Of a stretch of 64,000 nucleotides of DNA, positions 51,173 through 62,909 are shown piece by piece. This DNA comes from Loxodes magnus (Eukaryota > Ciliophora > Karyorelictea > Loxodida > Loxodidae). The notes under the pieces were generated by a model. The model was not told where the DNA came from, ran no database searches, and was given only the letters and a program-made list of their open reading frames with translations. A program made the translations under genes and the position numbers. Numbering within the stretch: position 1 is the first letter of the stretch; each line of letters begins with the position of its first letter. The stretch lies in contig CAMPDV010000677.1 of NCBI GenBank assembly GCA_946699065.1, forward strand, positions 124,001-188,000, given 5' to 3'.

Positions 51173-51757
51173 TTTTATTTATCTTATTAATAAAGTTTAT
51201 AAAACATTATTTAGAGACTTACTTAAATATAATTTGACTCTTCATTTATTTTCTTTATCTTTTCTTTTTTGACTAAATCTAATATAATAAATCTAATATA
51301 TTAAATTTTAAATATCAAACTAGTTAATAAAACTTTCTACTAATATTTTATCTCTTTGAACCTAAATAAAATCACATTTTTCACCTTTAAAACATATAAA
51401 AAAGTAAATGGAAATATAAAATAATAATTGAATAGCTTAATAGCATTCTATTATGATTTAATATTCTAATTTATTTTTAGCAATTTTTTAAATTTATGTA
51501 TGCTTATTATTTTATGTTTATTAGCTAACTTTCTATTCAAATATTTTGTATTAATTATAAAAATATTTATCTGATAGCAATAGCTAATTTAAATTATCAT
51601 AAAAAAGGTTAAACGATAATTAAAATTTTGATATTGAAGATAAAATATAAAAGATTATTAATTTGGTATAATTTCATGTTATTTTATAAAGCTAATTAAA
51701 TTTTTATTTAGCATGAAAGAAATTTTTATTTAGCCTATTAATACTTTATACATATAA
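51173..51757. other. AT-rich spacer
   Basis: No gene seen between the tRNA and the gag-like fragment. Confidence 0.5.
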
Positions 51758-52005
51758 ATGTCGGATTTCAGAAAAGGATTCTTCCCGACTCCAAAAAAAC
51801 AGGATCCAGGAAATAAACAACACTAAGAGGAACAAAAGGAACTTTCGAAAGTGATTCACTAACTCAACATTGGAGGAGAAGCCGAGGAAGTAAGCAAAGT
51901 CCGTCTTACTTCAGGAGGTTTCAGAGTTTAATCCCTCTGGCTAGATGAATATGGAATAGTTCATTAAAGTAGTAATAAATCTCTAGGAAGAGGTTAAGAA
52001 GTTCT
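51758..52005 (+). pseudogene. Gag-like N-terminal fragment
   Basis: ATG at 51,758 reads MSDFRKGFFPTPKKQDPG, matching the gag-like starts MAEGLKKGFFPAPQKKEKK and MVEGFKKGF. A charged region with GEAEEVSKVRLTSGGFRV follows. Higher-complexity coding sequence stops near 52,005, where the LINE 3' end (opposite strand) begins. No knuckle follows. Although the frame stays free of TGA far beyond, it then runs antisense to the reverse transcriptase and is not real coding. Likely a truncated gene, cut by LINE insertion. Confidence 0.5.
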
Positions 52006-54780
52006 TTTTTTATTATTTTCGCTTCTTCCTTTTTTTCTTCTCTCTTCTAGAATGTCAATTCTCCTTGTCAGTAACTTTTGGTTTAATATTTTTATTTTTA
52101 AGTCTAAATAATCCATTTAAATCTTGTAAATGAGTTTTGTTTTTTTATCGTATAGTATGAGACGGCTTAATCATAATTCCCGATCTTTTCCTATAGTCAG
52201 TTCCTTATATCAGAATAGTATATACATTTAAAGATATGTTCGAAAGCCTCTTACTCTCCACACATACAATGGTTATTGTTAATAGGATAATGACGATCTT
52301 AAAGATCCTTACGAAAATTATAAGTTTTAGTTCTAAGATTATATATACTATTAATTTATCGTATATATTATTTGTTTAATTTCATATAAGTAATTTTTGT
52401 AAATTTTACGAGATTATCAAATTTATCACTATTTATTTTAGCTGTTTTCATTCTCATAAATTTTTTAATAGCTACATTATAGAAATATTGTTGTATTTTT
52501 TCTCTTATATGTTTAGTAAAAGTTTTAGGATTGGTATTATGCTATTAATTCTGTAGATCGATATTATAAAGGCCTGTCATTGCTACGCTTAATCATATTA
52601 TTGAAATCATTTTTTCCAGATATTAATGAAAAAAAACCCATTGATGATTTTAAAAAAATCAATAATTTCTTATTCATTTTATAGTAGAATCTGAAGAATT
52701 TTAAAACCTCAATGTGCTTAAAAGGTAATCATTCTTGGTTTTTATAACATGACTCATTAAATGTTGAAGTGTCTACTAAAAAAGCTTTTCTTGAAATCAA
52801 TCTCATGCTTGATTCAATTTAGTCAGATCTCCAGTTCCTTTTTGAATATTTCATGGTACATAGTCTCCTCCATATTCTGCTTTAGGTAATGTAAAAAGTC
52901 TACATAAAGGTTTTAAATGTCAAGAAATTACATTCTTATATCTCATTAATTAAAAAACAGCTTTCTTCATTGCAAATATATATTTGAAGGCAACTTTTTT
53001 TCAATGGGGATTCAAAATCTTCTTCTGATGTAGAATAACTCCTAAATATGTAACTTGTTCTTTTAAACAATTGGTTAATTTGCTAATCATAAGTTTAAGT
53101 TAATTTTCTTCTGATACTTCTTTAGAAATTTGATGCATTCAGATTTGGTAACATTGATCTTCAAAGAGTTTATGCAAAAATCAAAAATCTCACTTGATTC
53201 ATTTATTAGATTCTACATCTACTTTGTAGATTTGGAAAGAATAATCAAATCATCTACCCATCCTCTGCAAGCGGAGTTAATACACAAGTCTTGGCATTTG
53301 AACCCCGAATAGGACTTTTACTTTCCAAATATCTTATTACTATGTCATATACAGCAATGCTAAAAACTGGCCCATGAAAACTTTCTTACATAATTCCACT
53401 TTTTTATTATAATGTTATAGTGTTCTTTCCACCCATAATAAATTAATAATTTAGGCTTTTATAAAATGATTCTAAAGCTTTTATTAGTTAATGTGGTAGT
53501 TTGACTCTTTTAAGTTAATCAAACAAAAGTCTTCTTTCTATTGAGTCAAACATTTTTTCAATATCTATCAACGTTGCTGATAATTTTTTTCTTTTTGCCC
53601 ATTTCCTATAGTTATCAATTATCTATTTTATTACCCAAATCTATTAAGTAGTTTATTTCATTTTTATGAAGCCCATTTGAGAAGAGTAAATCAAATTTCT
53701 TTAATAAATCAGATTGTAAAATCTTTTCTAGAGCTTTATCGCATAAATTTCGAAGAGTATAATAAGAGAAATAGGTTTTCAGTTTTTCCAATCATCTTTA
53801 TTTCCTTTTTTAAATATTGGAATTATTACTTAAGTATTTAGTTCTTAAGGAATTCTTCCAAGCCTTAACATTCTATTCAGAAATGAGTGAAGAATTAATA
53901 TCAAATATTATCCACCATATTTCAGAAGTTCACTTTTATTCCATCTAGACCAGTTGCTTTTCCATTAGGAATTTCTTTTATAATTTCTTAAATTTCTTGT
54001 ATGGTAAAAAGATAAAATCCTTATAAATATGAGAGTGGATAATCTTTAATTTCTTAAATACTATCGTATATTTTATCTTTTTTAATTATTGAGATTTATC
54101 AACTATTTAGTTAGATTAATATGCTTGCTAAAAACATAATTTTCCCATGAATCAATAAATTTATTTTTGATTTCTTAATTAAATTTCATATTATTTCTCT
54201 TCATAGGATTTAGATTTTTCTTAGATTGTGAAAACATTTCCTTAGAATCTCCATTAATAAGTAGAAATTTCTTTTTAACTTTATTTTTTTTATTTTTACA
54301 GATTATACTTGAATTTTTTCCAAAGTCGCTTTGCTGTCTCATGAAGATTAGTTACTTATTAGCTTATTCTTCCAAATTTAATGTGAATTTCCTTATATTC
54401 TGAATTAGATCTTTTTGCCTCTATATATTCCTTTGTGAGATCTCGAGGAATTTTGTTATAATTTGAGTCTGGAATAAACGATCCTAATTTTTAATCAGAA
54501 TTTTCTAAAGTTACTTTTGATGCATCATATTAATCTTAAGATTATCTTAATCTATCTAAAAGAATTCTAGATAAGTTTGCAGGAAAGATTTTTAATATTT
54601 TTTGCCTATCTATTGCATCTTATAACCTATTTATTTTATATTTTCTCTGAGTTATCTTTTCCCAATGAACTATAGAATTATTGATAAAGTCGATAGTGAT
54701 TTTAATATGATAGAAAGTAAAATATTATTATATATATTTTATTTTTAAATAGTTGTTCGAAGGTGAACAACAAGGGACAT

Positions 54781-54991
54781 CTTCATCAGAGGTTGGGGAA
54801 GCTAATTACCCATAATCGACTTTATGTCGTCCTCTGCTTTGGCTTGGCCTCGAGACATCTGCTAATTCAACCTTTGGCAATGGCTTACTTTAGTTCTTAA
54901 TTCGGGAAATAAAAGGAAATTATTTTTGCGAGCTTCATCAGAGGTTGGGGAATTTAAGTACACATAATTGACACATGTCATCCTCTGCTTT
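54781..54991. repeat. Two diverged direct copies of a 60-bp stem-forming unit
   Basis: Copies at 54,781-54,840 and 54,933-54,991 share CTTCATCAGAGGTTGGGGAA and end TCCTCTGCTTT. In each, CAGAGG near the start pairs with CCTCTG near the end, giving a stem around a variable middle. Confidence 0.65.
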
Positions 54992-55068
54992 GATGATGCA
55001 ATGAGGAGCAATCCTGCCATGTCCTTGAACCTCTAACAAGTATTGAAGATTAAGAGTATTCTGAAATT

Positions 55069-55186
55069 ATATCAGTATTGAACATTTTTATCAGTACTGA
55101 ATAATTATACCAGTATTGAACAAGGTTTATCAATATCTGATAATTTTATCAGTAACAAACATTCTTGTCAGTATGAAACATTTTTT
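55069..55186. repeat. Degenerate 20-bp minisatellite, about six copies
   Basis: Units resemble ATCAGTATTGAACATTTTT: for example ATCAGTACTGAATAATT, ACCAGTATTGAACAAGGTTT and GTCAGTATGAAACATTTTTT. Spacing is about 20 bp. Confidence 0.65.
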
Positions 55187-55870
55187 AAAGAGCTGCGCAC
55201 CAACGAGAGTGCTACGCGCTCTATAATCAAATTTATTTATTTATGAGCAGTGGAATATGCAAACTAATTAACGTTCAAATGGTTGCTTATTATGATATAA
55301 TCATTACAATAAATTTTTTTGTTCATTTGTGAATACTTTTATTAATGTTACTATCATTCATTATCTCAAGACCATTTTATAATAAAAATTCTTATAGCGT
55401 AATGGTGATATAGTAAGTATTTTCAGGATTGTCTACAAACCTTATAAAAAGGCGTCGAAATCTCCCATCAATATGTGGATTCTCATCAAATTTATTTAGC
55501 AATGTATTTAATTGCTAATACGCTAAATATTTAATATTTAATATTTAATATCTTAATCTTTTCCACTATCAGGCATGTAACATGATGTGATTAAAATATT
55601 ATCTAGTTTAATTGTTATGAATCGATTTATTTCTTTTTCAACTTATGTATGTGTTTTTGTACTATTAAAGTCTTCTTCTTTCAATTAGGCATTCACCTCC
55701 TCTTTTTCCTGAGTTCTTAAATATGTTTTAAATCCATTTATCAATATTGAAGGAACGTCTTCTTTTTCTCAGGTTTCATTTATTGATAAAATATCTATAC
55801 TGTTATCTCTGATAAATTCTTCACTATTCAAGCACTTGCTAGCAATTCCATTAGTATTTATATGTCCCAT

Positions 55871-57009
55871 CTTTATTTTTTAAATTTATTAGTCCTTCAT
55901 TTTAAATTAAATAAATAAAGCTTGTTCTTTATAAATAATTTGGACATTTCATTGAAAAAGCTAATGACAACTATTGAGATAAAATTAAATTAAGCGTAAT
56001 ATATAATTTCTCTATTATAATTATCCTAACTATATTTAAAATAAATAAATAACTAATTATTAGCACATATCTATAAAGCAATCTAAAGGCAATAATTCTT
56101 TTATTTTTAAACTAAATTAACACTATTTAGCATATACTTTTATTTAAGTAAATTGCTTTGATATGAATAAGAATGTTTAAATATCATATTATAATTTATA
56201 AAGATAAATAAAAATTACAACAAGTTATCCTAAAAATCGATATTTTAGCTTAATTTGCTAGCTTTTCTGTTCTCTCATCCCTTTTGGATTCAAATTTTTA
56301 TTATTTATTTATTGCTTTGCTTATATAACAATAATTTAATTTTATTACATTCTACCTAATATACTGTAAATTAATAGGTAAATTTTTATTATTCAGACTA
56401 TTTTAAAATTTACAATACTTTCTTAAATTTAGCAACTTAAATTTAAAGCTTATATATATTTCTTATTCATAATATTTTTCTATTTTCTCAATACTTTATC
56501 ACTAACAAATATCTTCATAATAATTATAAAAGTGAACTAGATATAGAATTAATTTTCTATATTTTAGTATTTTTTATTAATTGACTTATATATTATGCCA
56601 AGAAATTATTTGATTGTTTAGATTACAATTGAATATCTGCTTTTACTATACCTAGTATTTTAATAGCCTACTCTAATTATAGATCATAGTTATCTTTATA
56701 TCATTTAAGAATTATTAAATTTTTTACTCTTAGATATATCTATATATCTTACATTAGTCCTTTTGCTTTATTAAATTAATATATTCAAGGCGATTTTAAA
56801 ATGGAATGATAAACTGGAGAATGCTTTAATTCTAAGAATTTTAAATAGATATAGTAGCTTGATGACACTATTAATAGTCTTTATGATGCTAAAGCTTAAA
56901 TCTTATTATAAATAAACTAATCATAATTGTAGATAATTAGAACTTTCTTCCTAGATAATTGCAAAGATTTAGTAATTTTTAGTCATAATGATTTAAAATA
57001 TTTTCTTAG
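55871..57009. other. AT-rich intergenic sequence
   Basis: Upstream of the LINE endonuclease start. No ORF1, gene or repeat recognised. Confidence 0.5.
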
Positions 57010-58250
57010 TTTTCCAAATTTTCAAAGAAGATTTCTGAAATTATTGAAGAAATTAAATAAAAATAAATATTTAAGTTAAAATTTTTTTTCCGACCTGAGG
57101 CTTTACTTTCCTTTATTTAAAATTTATTAATATCTACTCCTTTAAGAAGGTAAATAATTTATTAATGCTAATTTTTTATCTAGATCAGAAATTAGATAGC
57201 ACTAACTTCTCTTACCTTCTAGAATATTTCCTACCTGATAATTTACTCAAACTTTTAGGAAGTTGCTTAATCTAGAATTTAACCTACTTAATGATTTTAA
57301 TCTTATTTAATATCTAAATTGTAGTTAATTAAATATTTTCTTCTAATTTAAATGTCTCTATTACTATTAAGAGACTTGTAAAAATAATTGTTAGAAGATT
57401 GTTATAAATAATAATATTTATTATACTTTAACTTTCTATAAATAAAAGACTATATTAGCACTTTCTAATCTAATTTATACAATTTATATTATTAAGAATA
57501 ATAGCCTTATAGCTTGTAACTAATTTATATTGCTTAGTATTATTGTTCTAAAATTAAATTGTTGCTAGGTTCTTCAGTAACTTATTTATTCAAGCAGCCT
57601 TTCTTTTAAAAGCACTAATACTTTATTTTAACTTGTATTTAATTATTCCTAAAGATTTATAAATTAAATAAATAAGCATTATGAAAAACTTAGCAGAATT
57701 TGAGAAATAAATATTAGTAAAGAAGAGTCAGATATCCATTTGCTTCTTTAATTTGTTTAGCATTCTTTTTTGCTTCTTATAAGTTTTCTAGTAGCATCTT
57801 AGACACATCCCTTTAGCATACATCATACTATCTTTATGCTCACATTAAGTAGCTTTTAATTGTCTCGCCTTAGAATGGTAGCAGACGTTGCACATTTATT
57901 TAGCATAATGCTTTCTATCAAAGTGAGGACACTTAAGCACTTTCTTACTTTTCTTAATGCGAATTCTTTTCTACTAGATTTTTACCTCCTGCTCAGGTAC
58001 TTTTAGTAATGGAATATCCTTCAACCATTCTTCACTTTTGCAATCTCTTTTTACCTAAATTTCCAAAGGGGGTAAGTATTTTACAATTGGTCATTGTGAA
58101 GAAAACTTCTCTTCCAAGTATAATTAACTAGGCATTCCTATAAAAACGTTAGGGGTAGGATTCTTCATATTATAATAAAATGAGCATTAAACCCTTAAAT
58201 ATAGCACACTATAAATTTAAATAAACAATAATAAAATAGCAGGCTGCTAA
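57010..58250. repeat. Inner inverted repeat, right arm
   Basis: Reverse complement of about 4,225-5,480. Highest identity covers the zinc-ribbon gene; ends approximate. Confidence 0.75.
57729..58135 (-). CDS. Zinc-ribbon-like Cys/His protein, copy E
   Basis: Closest relative of copy B, in inverted orientation. It starts MPSQLYLEEKFSSQWPIVKY (Trp as TGA) and ends KQMDI-TGA. All Cys/His blocks are kept (CPHFDRKHYAKQ, CNVCYHSKARQ, QCEHKDSMMYAKG, CLRCYQKTYK). Two codons fewer than copy B in the central Gln/Lys stretch (EQEVKIQQKR versus EQENHAQSKQKR). Coordinates may be off by a base at one end. Confidence 0.75.
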
Positions 58251-61200
58251 ATAATTCATATAAGGCTAAGTATTTATAATTTTAACTGCAAAGCAAAATT
58301 TATTAGATAATATTGCAGACTGAATGATAATTGTTTTTACCTGGCTAAAAGAAGGAATGTTTTAAAAAATACTGTTAACAATTATTTTAATAATACATAA
58401 ATAAAACAACGATGTAGTAGAATGTTTTATACAGCCTTTTATAATTTTAACTTGTATAATAGAAAATTTTTAATTGATTAATGAAGAATAGAGAAGCTCT
58501 ATTATACCAAAATTGGTTCTTTTGATTTAATTGTTTAATATTCAGTTAAACTAATATTTCAGCTTTTACATTTGTGATATAGTATAGCTAAAGTATTAAG
58601 ATAGAAATAATTAAAATGTTGAAAGCTTGCTATAAAGTATTCAAAGGAGAATACTAGAAATAAAAATAAATTAATATATCCATTTTCAAAGAATAGTTAT
58701 TAATTAAGGAGAATCTAATAATTTCAATATTCTAGCTATATAGAAAATTATAAAGCATATAAAGCTACAACATGAACATAATTTTCCTTATTAATAGCAA
58801 TGATAGTCCAAGCATTATCTTTCAAAATTTTACAAATTCATTATAAAGCTAATATAATATGTTCTAATTAATTACCAAATAGCAAGCTAGACTTTAAAAT
58901 ATTTTCTTTAAAAATGTTTTTTTAACTTTAAAATGAAAAATTGATAAATTTATATTAATATCATATAGATATTAACAACTTGAATTGAGTCATTGAGATA
59001 GTCTATTAGGTAAATTTGATAAAATGATTTTCAATTAAAGCTAAATTATAATTCTAATTTTAAAATCTCAATTGCATAATAATAATCTTATTCATTTTAT
59101 TATTTTCAAGCATATATATGATATAATTTGATCTAGTAAATAATAAAATAAAATATTAGAGTAAGCAAAAGAAAGGATCATAATAATAAGGAATTTTTAA
59201 TATTCTAATTAAATTAGTATAATTTAAAATTTTAATTTTAAAGATTTGCATCAGCTATTTAAGTAGGATAATTATTATATTTCTATAATTTTAATCATAA
59301 TTAATTCTCATAATCTTTATTCATTTAGCTTATATTGTACATTTAATAAAATGGTTGTAGATAAAGGACTAGCATATTTTTATAATTAAAATAATTTATT
59401 TCTGAAACTTTTTTCCTTAAAACATTTACTTTAAGCTAAAATTTTGTAAATGGGAAAGATTAAATTCTATCGCAGAAGTATTTTTAGTAATTTTAAACTT
59501 GTGAACAATTAAAAAAATTTCAAACTACAAGCTATAAAATGAATTAAAATTTATATCAGCAAATATTTATAAAAATGATGTCTAAATTTAAGTTAAAAAA
59601 TAAATAAATTGAAATAAAAAGAGAAAATTAAAATGTTGAAAATTATAATTTCATAAGTCTAAAGCATAATTTAAAAATTAAGAATATTATAGAAGGATTT
59701 TAAGTTTTAAGCTTATTATATCTCACATTTAGATATAATGATAAAGTTAAAATAAATTATATCTATGAAATATTTAGCTATATTTGACATAATATAACTA
59801 AGAAAATAATCATCAATTATTTATTCAAAATCATGACGATATAATCATAATTATCTTGTAAAAGAGGGAGAAAAGATAATAATAATGAGTTTAAATTAAA
59901 CCTAAAACTAATAATTTGTTGATTCAATTTCGAAAGTGGTTGAATCACAGATTATTAGTGAGTAAATTTAGTTTAAGCAGGGTTCAATTCCTTGCTTAGG
60001 ATAATTTAATAAAAGCATACACTCAAGCCTCAATGGAGGATTTGCTCTGATTGTAGATTCTCGGAGAGATAGACGATATAATAATAATGATTGAGTTTTA
60101 AAATTTTAATAGTTTAAAAAAGTTGAAAAGGAAAAACTAATAGATAAATATTTTGAAAAGTATAATTATTTAAAGATAAAATTGTCTAAAACTTAATAAC
60201 TCAAATTTCTACTTAGAATTGCTGAAGAAAGTTTATCTAGTTTTATAACTATTGCTTATATAATTTGCCTTAATAGTTTATTAAATAATTCCTATTTAAT
60301 TTCTAAAAAGATAAAAGTTTATTATTTAATTAAATTTTAAACAATGGGTTATGCTTTCTTTCTAGCATTTTACTCTTAATTAGCTTCATCTTAAAATATA
60401 AAATATCAAAATTTAAAAGAATTTAAATAACTACATTATATATATAAATTTATTAAAGCATTACTATTAAATACTAGCTACTTTGCATTCAATCATTATA
60501 GAAAATAGCTTAAATTTTATTCATATCACTTATCTTTAAGAAGCTTTTTGCATAAATTTTAAATAAGAATTTGAGATTTATATGACTTGATTTTGTGTTT
60601 TAATTAAATTTATGAAGAATAAAAAATAGGAGAAAGAAGAGAAAAATACTTTTTAATGGAAATAAAAAAGTAATAATTAAAATAGATTCCTTTAAATTAA
60701 TAAATTTATCTAAATTTCTTAGCTTGCTAAATTAATATTTATTTATGAGAATTAAATTAGACAAATTATTAGAAACTTGGCTTGCAAAATGCTAAGTTCT
60801 GGTATTATAAAAACTTAAATAAATAAATTTTATTTACTTTATCTTTATCAACTTTAGACTGAATAAATTGTTTATTTTTAAATAAACTAAAGGAAATTTA
60901 TTTTTAATATAATTAAACTTCTTATAGCCTCAATTTCGCAAGTTAAATGAATAAGCTTAAATATAAAAATTAAAATAGCCAGTTTAACTGTATAAATGAT
61001 ATAAAATTTTAAAAATATTTAAAACTTTTACCTCATTAGCCATTCCTTTATCCTTCTTCATAAAAATAATTTAAATTGTTATTATTATAATTATTTAACA
61101 TTTTTTTCTAAATTTCTCCTTGATGATATATGTAAGCTGTATTTCATTCTTGTAAATTAAATATACAAAATTATTATATTTATTATTTTTATTTGACTCT

Positions 61201-62909
61201 TTAGATCTTCTGTAAAAATTTCAGGATTTTAAAAGGAATATTTTTTCTAATAATTTGGTAGATTTTTACAATTTCAACTTGTTTAGTTTCATTTTTCTTA
61301 AAAATTAATGTCTTAAAGCGATTTCGAAAAACTTCTTATGTCAATTTTTATTTATTAGAAGAACATCCTTTATAAACTCATGAAAATCCTATGATTCTAT
61401 TAGTATATCTCTTTCATTATATTTTAAAAATATTTAGAAGTCTTAAATCAAAAATAAATAAACACAATTTAAATTTATTTTTGTAAGAACAATTAAACTT
61501 TTATAAAATAAAATTTAAAAAGCAAGATAATCAAAAATAGTTATTTATCGCAGAAAAGACCTCAAAAACTGCGAAATGTAAAATAGAAAAAATAGATAAA
61601 ATTTATTTGGTTGATTATATTTAAATTGTTTTATATTTTCTTAAAACTTATTTTCTTGCTTATTAAATTAAAGGAAATACAATGAAGCAACAATAAACAT
61701 TAATTTAAATCTTGAGAAAAAGATTCAATAAATGGGCAAAAAGATATCAGATCTTAATTGTTCTTTTCTTAAAAATATAAATGAAAGCTAATAAAATGGT
61801 CTTCATTACAATCTTTTTTTGTAAAAAATTAAATTTGGTAAGAAATTTTAAGATTCAAATTTTTAAAAGCTGCATATAAATAAATAAAAATATTATTTAA
61901 TATTGATTTACTTTTCTAGTTGCAATTCAATAATTTAGATAATATAATCAGGCTATTGATTGTATACTTGCAGTTAGAGGATTGCAACTGATCTTTTAAA
62001 ATTAAAAGAAAATCGGAAAAAAAGATTGAGTGATACTGGAATATATGCAATCAATCATTATTAAATTTGGTATTTTTTTTGCTAGATAAATAATTAATCA
62101 TTTTCCTTTTTAATGAAATATCTTCAATTTTGTCTTTTTCAAGTCTTTTTCTTTAATAACGATAAAAATGATAAAAATAATTAAAATAAACACAAAGAAC
62201 AAAAACTCCCGAAAAAATTTAAGCTAATTTAAAATCTAAAATTATTACAAAACTTTCTAAGAAAAGATGTAGCATCTATTTTAATTAAACTTTGATTTTA
62301 GCGAATTATGCCAATTAGATATTTTTTAATAAATTATTTAGGTAATAAATCAATAATTTTTACCAAATAAATGCTACAAGCAAATAAAGATTCAATTTAT
62401 AAAATAAAAACTTGAGCTATTTTAAATTGGTTATAAAGTTAAAGCTTAAGATGTTAATTCTAAATTGCTATATGATATTTCTTAAAAAGTTAAATTTGAG
62501 AATAAATAGTAGCTAAAATAAAAAATAAATTAATTTATAATTAATAATATCTCTTAACAAAATTGTTAATTAAAATTAAACTAAATAATTAATAATCCTG
62601 ATTTTGTTGATTATTTCTAGTTTCAAAAGAAAATATTTAAATCAATCTTTAAATTATTCCTGTTTTTACCAAAGGAATGACCTATTTACATTTTTTAAGT
62701 AATTTTTAATTTTTTTTATAGAACTCACAAATTTAATCCATTAAACTTTTTTGTGTATTTTGAAAAAATTAAAATTAAAAATATCATAAATAAAATAAAG
62801 TTTTAAGCTTAGTAATGAATTCATATTAAAATTCATATTATCAGTTCTTAACTCCGACTATTATATTTTATTATATTACCTTCTTTATTGTAAAATGTAT
62901 TAACCTTTT
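58251..62909. other. AT-rich region between right inverted-repeat arms
   Basis: 4.7 kb, compared with 1.9 kb between the left arms, and without a counterpart of the left-side gag-like gene. Apart from the tRNA-like tract at 59.9 kb nothing is recognised. Confidence 0.5.
59880..60090 (+). ncRNA. Possible structured RNA or tRNA-like relic
   Basis: Contains GGGTTCAATTCC, a good Pol III B-box/T-loop match, inside a longer hairpin (TAAGCAGG...CCTTGCTTA). Just upstream is a hairpin GATTCAA...TTGAATC followed by ACA. A 7-bp acceptor can be only partly paired and no clear anticodon arm is visible, so it is not a normal tRNA. Confidence 0.25.

Larger units (their letters stand above)
54752..55221. 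mobile_element. Hairpin-bounded insertion inside the LINE
   Basis: A higher-G+C block interrupting the endonuclease region. The left edge has the hairpin GTTGTTC-GAAGGT-GAACAAC (54,752-54,771); the right edge has GAGC...GCAC / GTGC...GCTC (55,190-55,221). Inside are two 60-bp diverged direct copies and a 20-bp minisatellite, listed separately. No coding frame recognised. It may be a non-autonomous element. Confidence 0.5.
52006..55870 (-). mobile_element. Decayed LINE (non-LTR retrotransposon) ORF2
   Basis: From ATG 55,870 an APE-type endonuclease begins: HINTNGIASKCLN, SIDILSINETWEKED, then HILMGDFDAFL. After an inserted segment (54,752-55,221), a linker with ITQRKYKINRL leads into a reverse transcriptase: NGKATGLDGIK, IPIFKKGNKDDW followed by NWKPISL, TLIDIEKMFDSIERR (53,541-53,580), catalytic GWVDDLIILS (53,243-53,265), then VTYLGVILHQKK. 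The C-terminal CMCGEQEAFEHIFKC zinc motif lies at about 52,225-52,270. Several frame changes separate these blocks, so it cannot encode one intact protein. The Trp of the NETW endonuclease motif and of NWKPISL are TGA codons. The element codes for target-site nicking and reverse transcription. No ORF1 precedes it at its 5' side. Confidence 0.85.

Noticed and set aside
52006..52970. Very long plus-strand frame with no TGA following the gag-like fragment
   Set aside because: It is antisense to the reverse transcriptase and zinc motif of the LINE; absence of TGA reflects codon use on the opposite strand.
53130..53312. Plus-strand frame of 60 codons
   Set aside because: Antisense to the catalytic GWVDD region of the reverse transcriptase.
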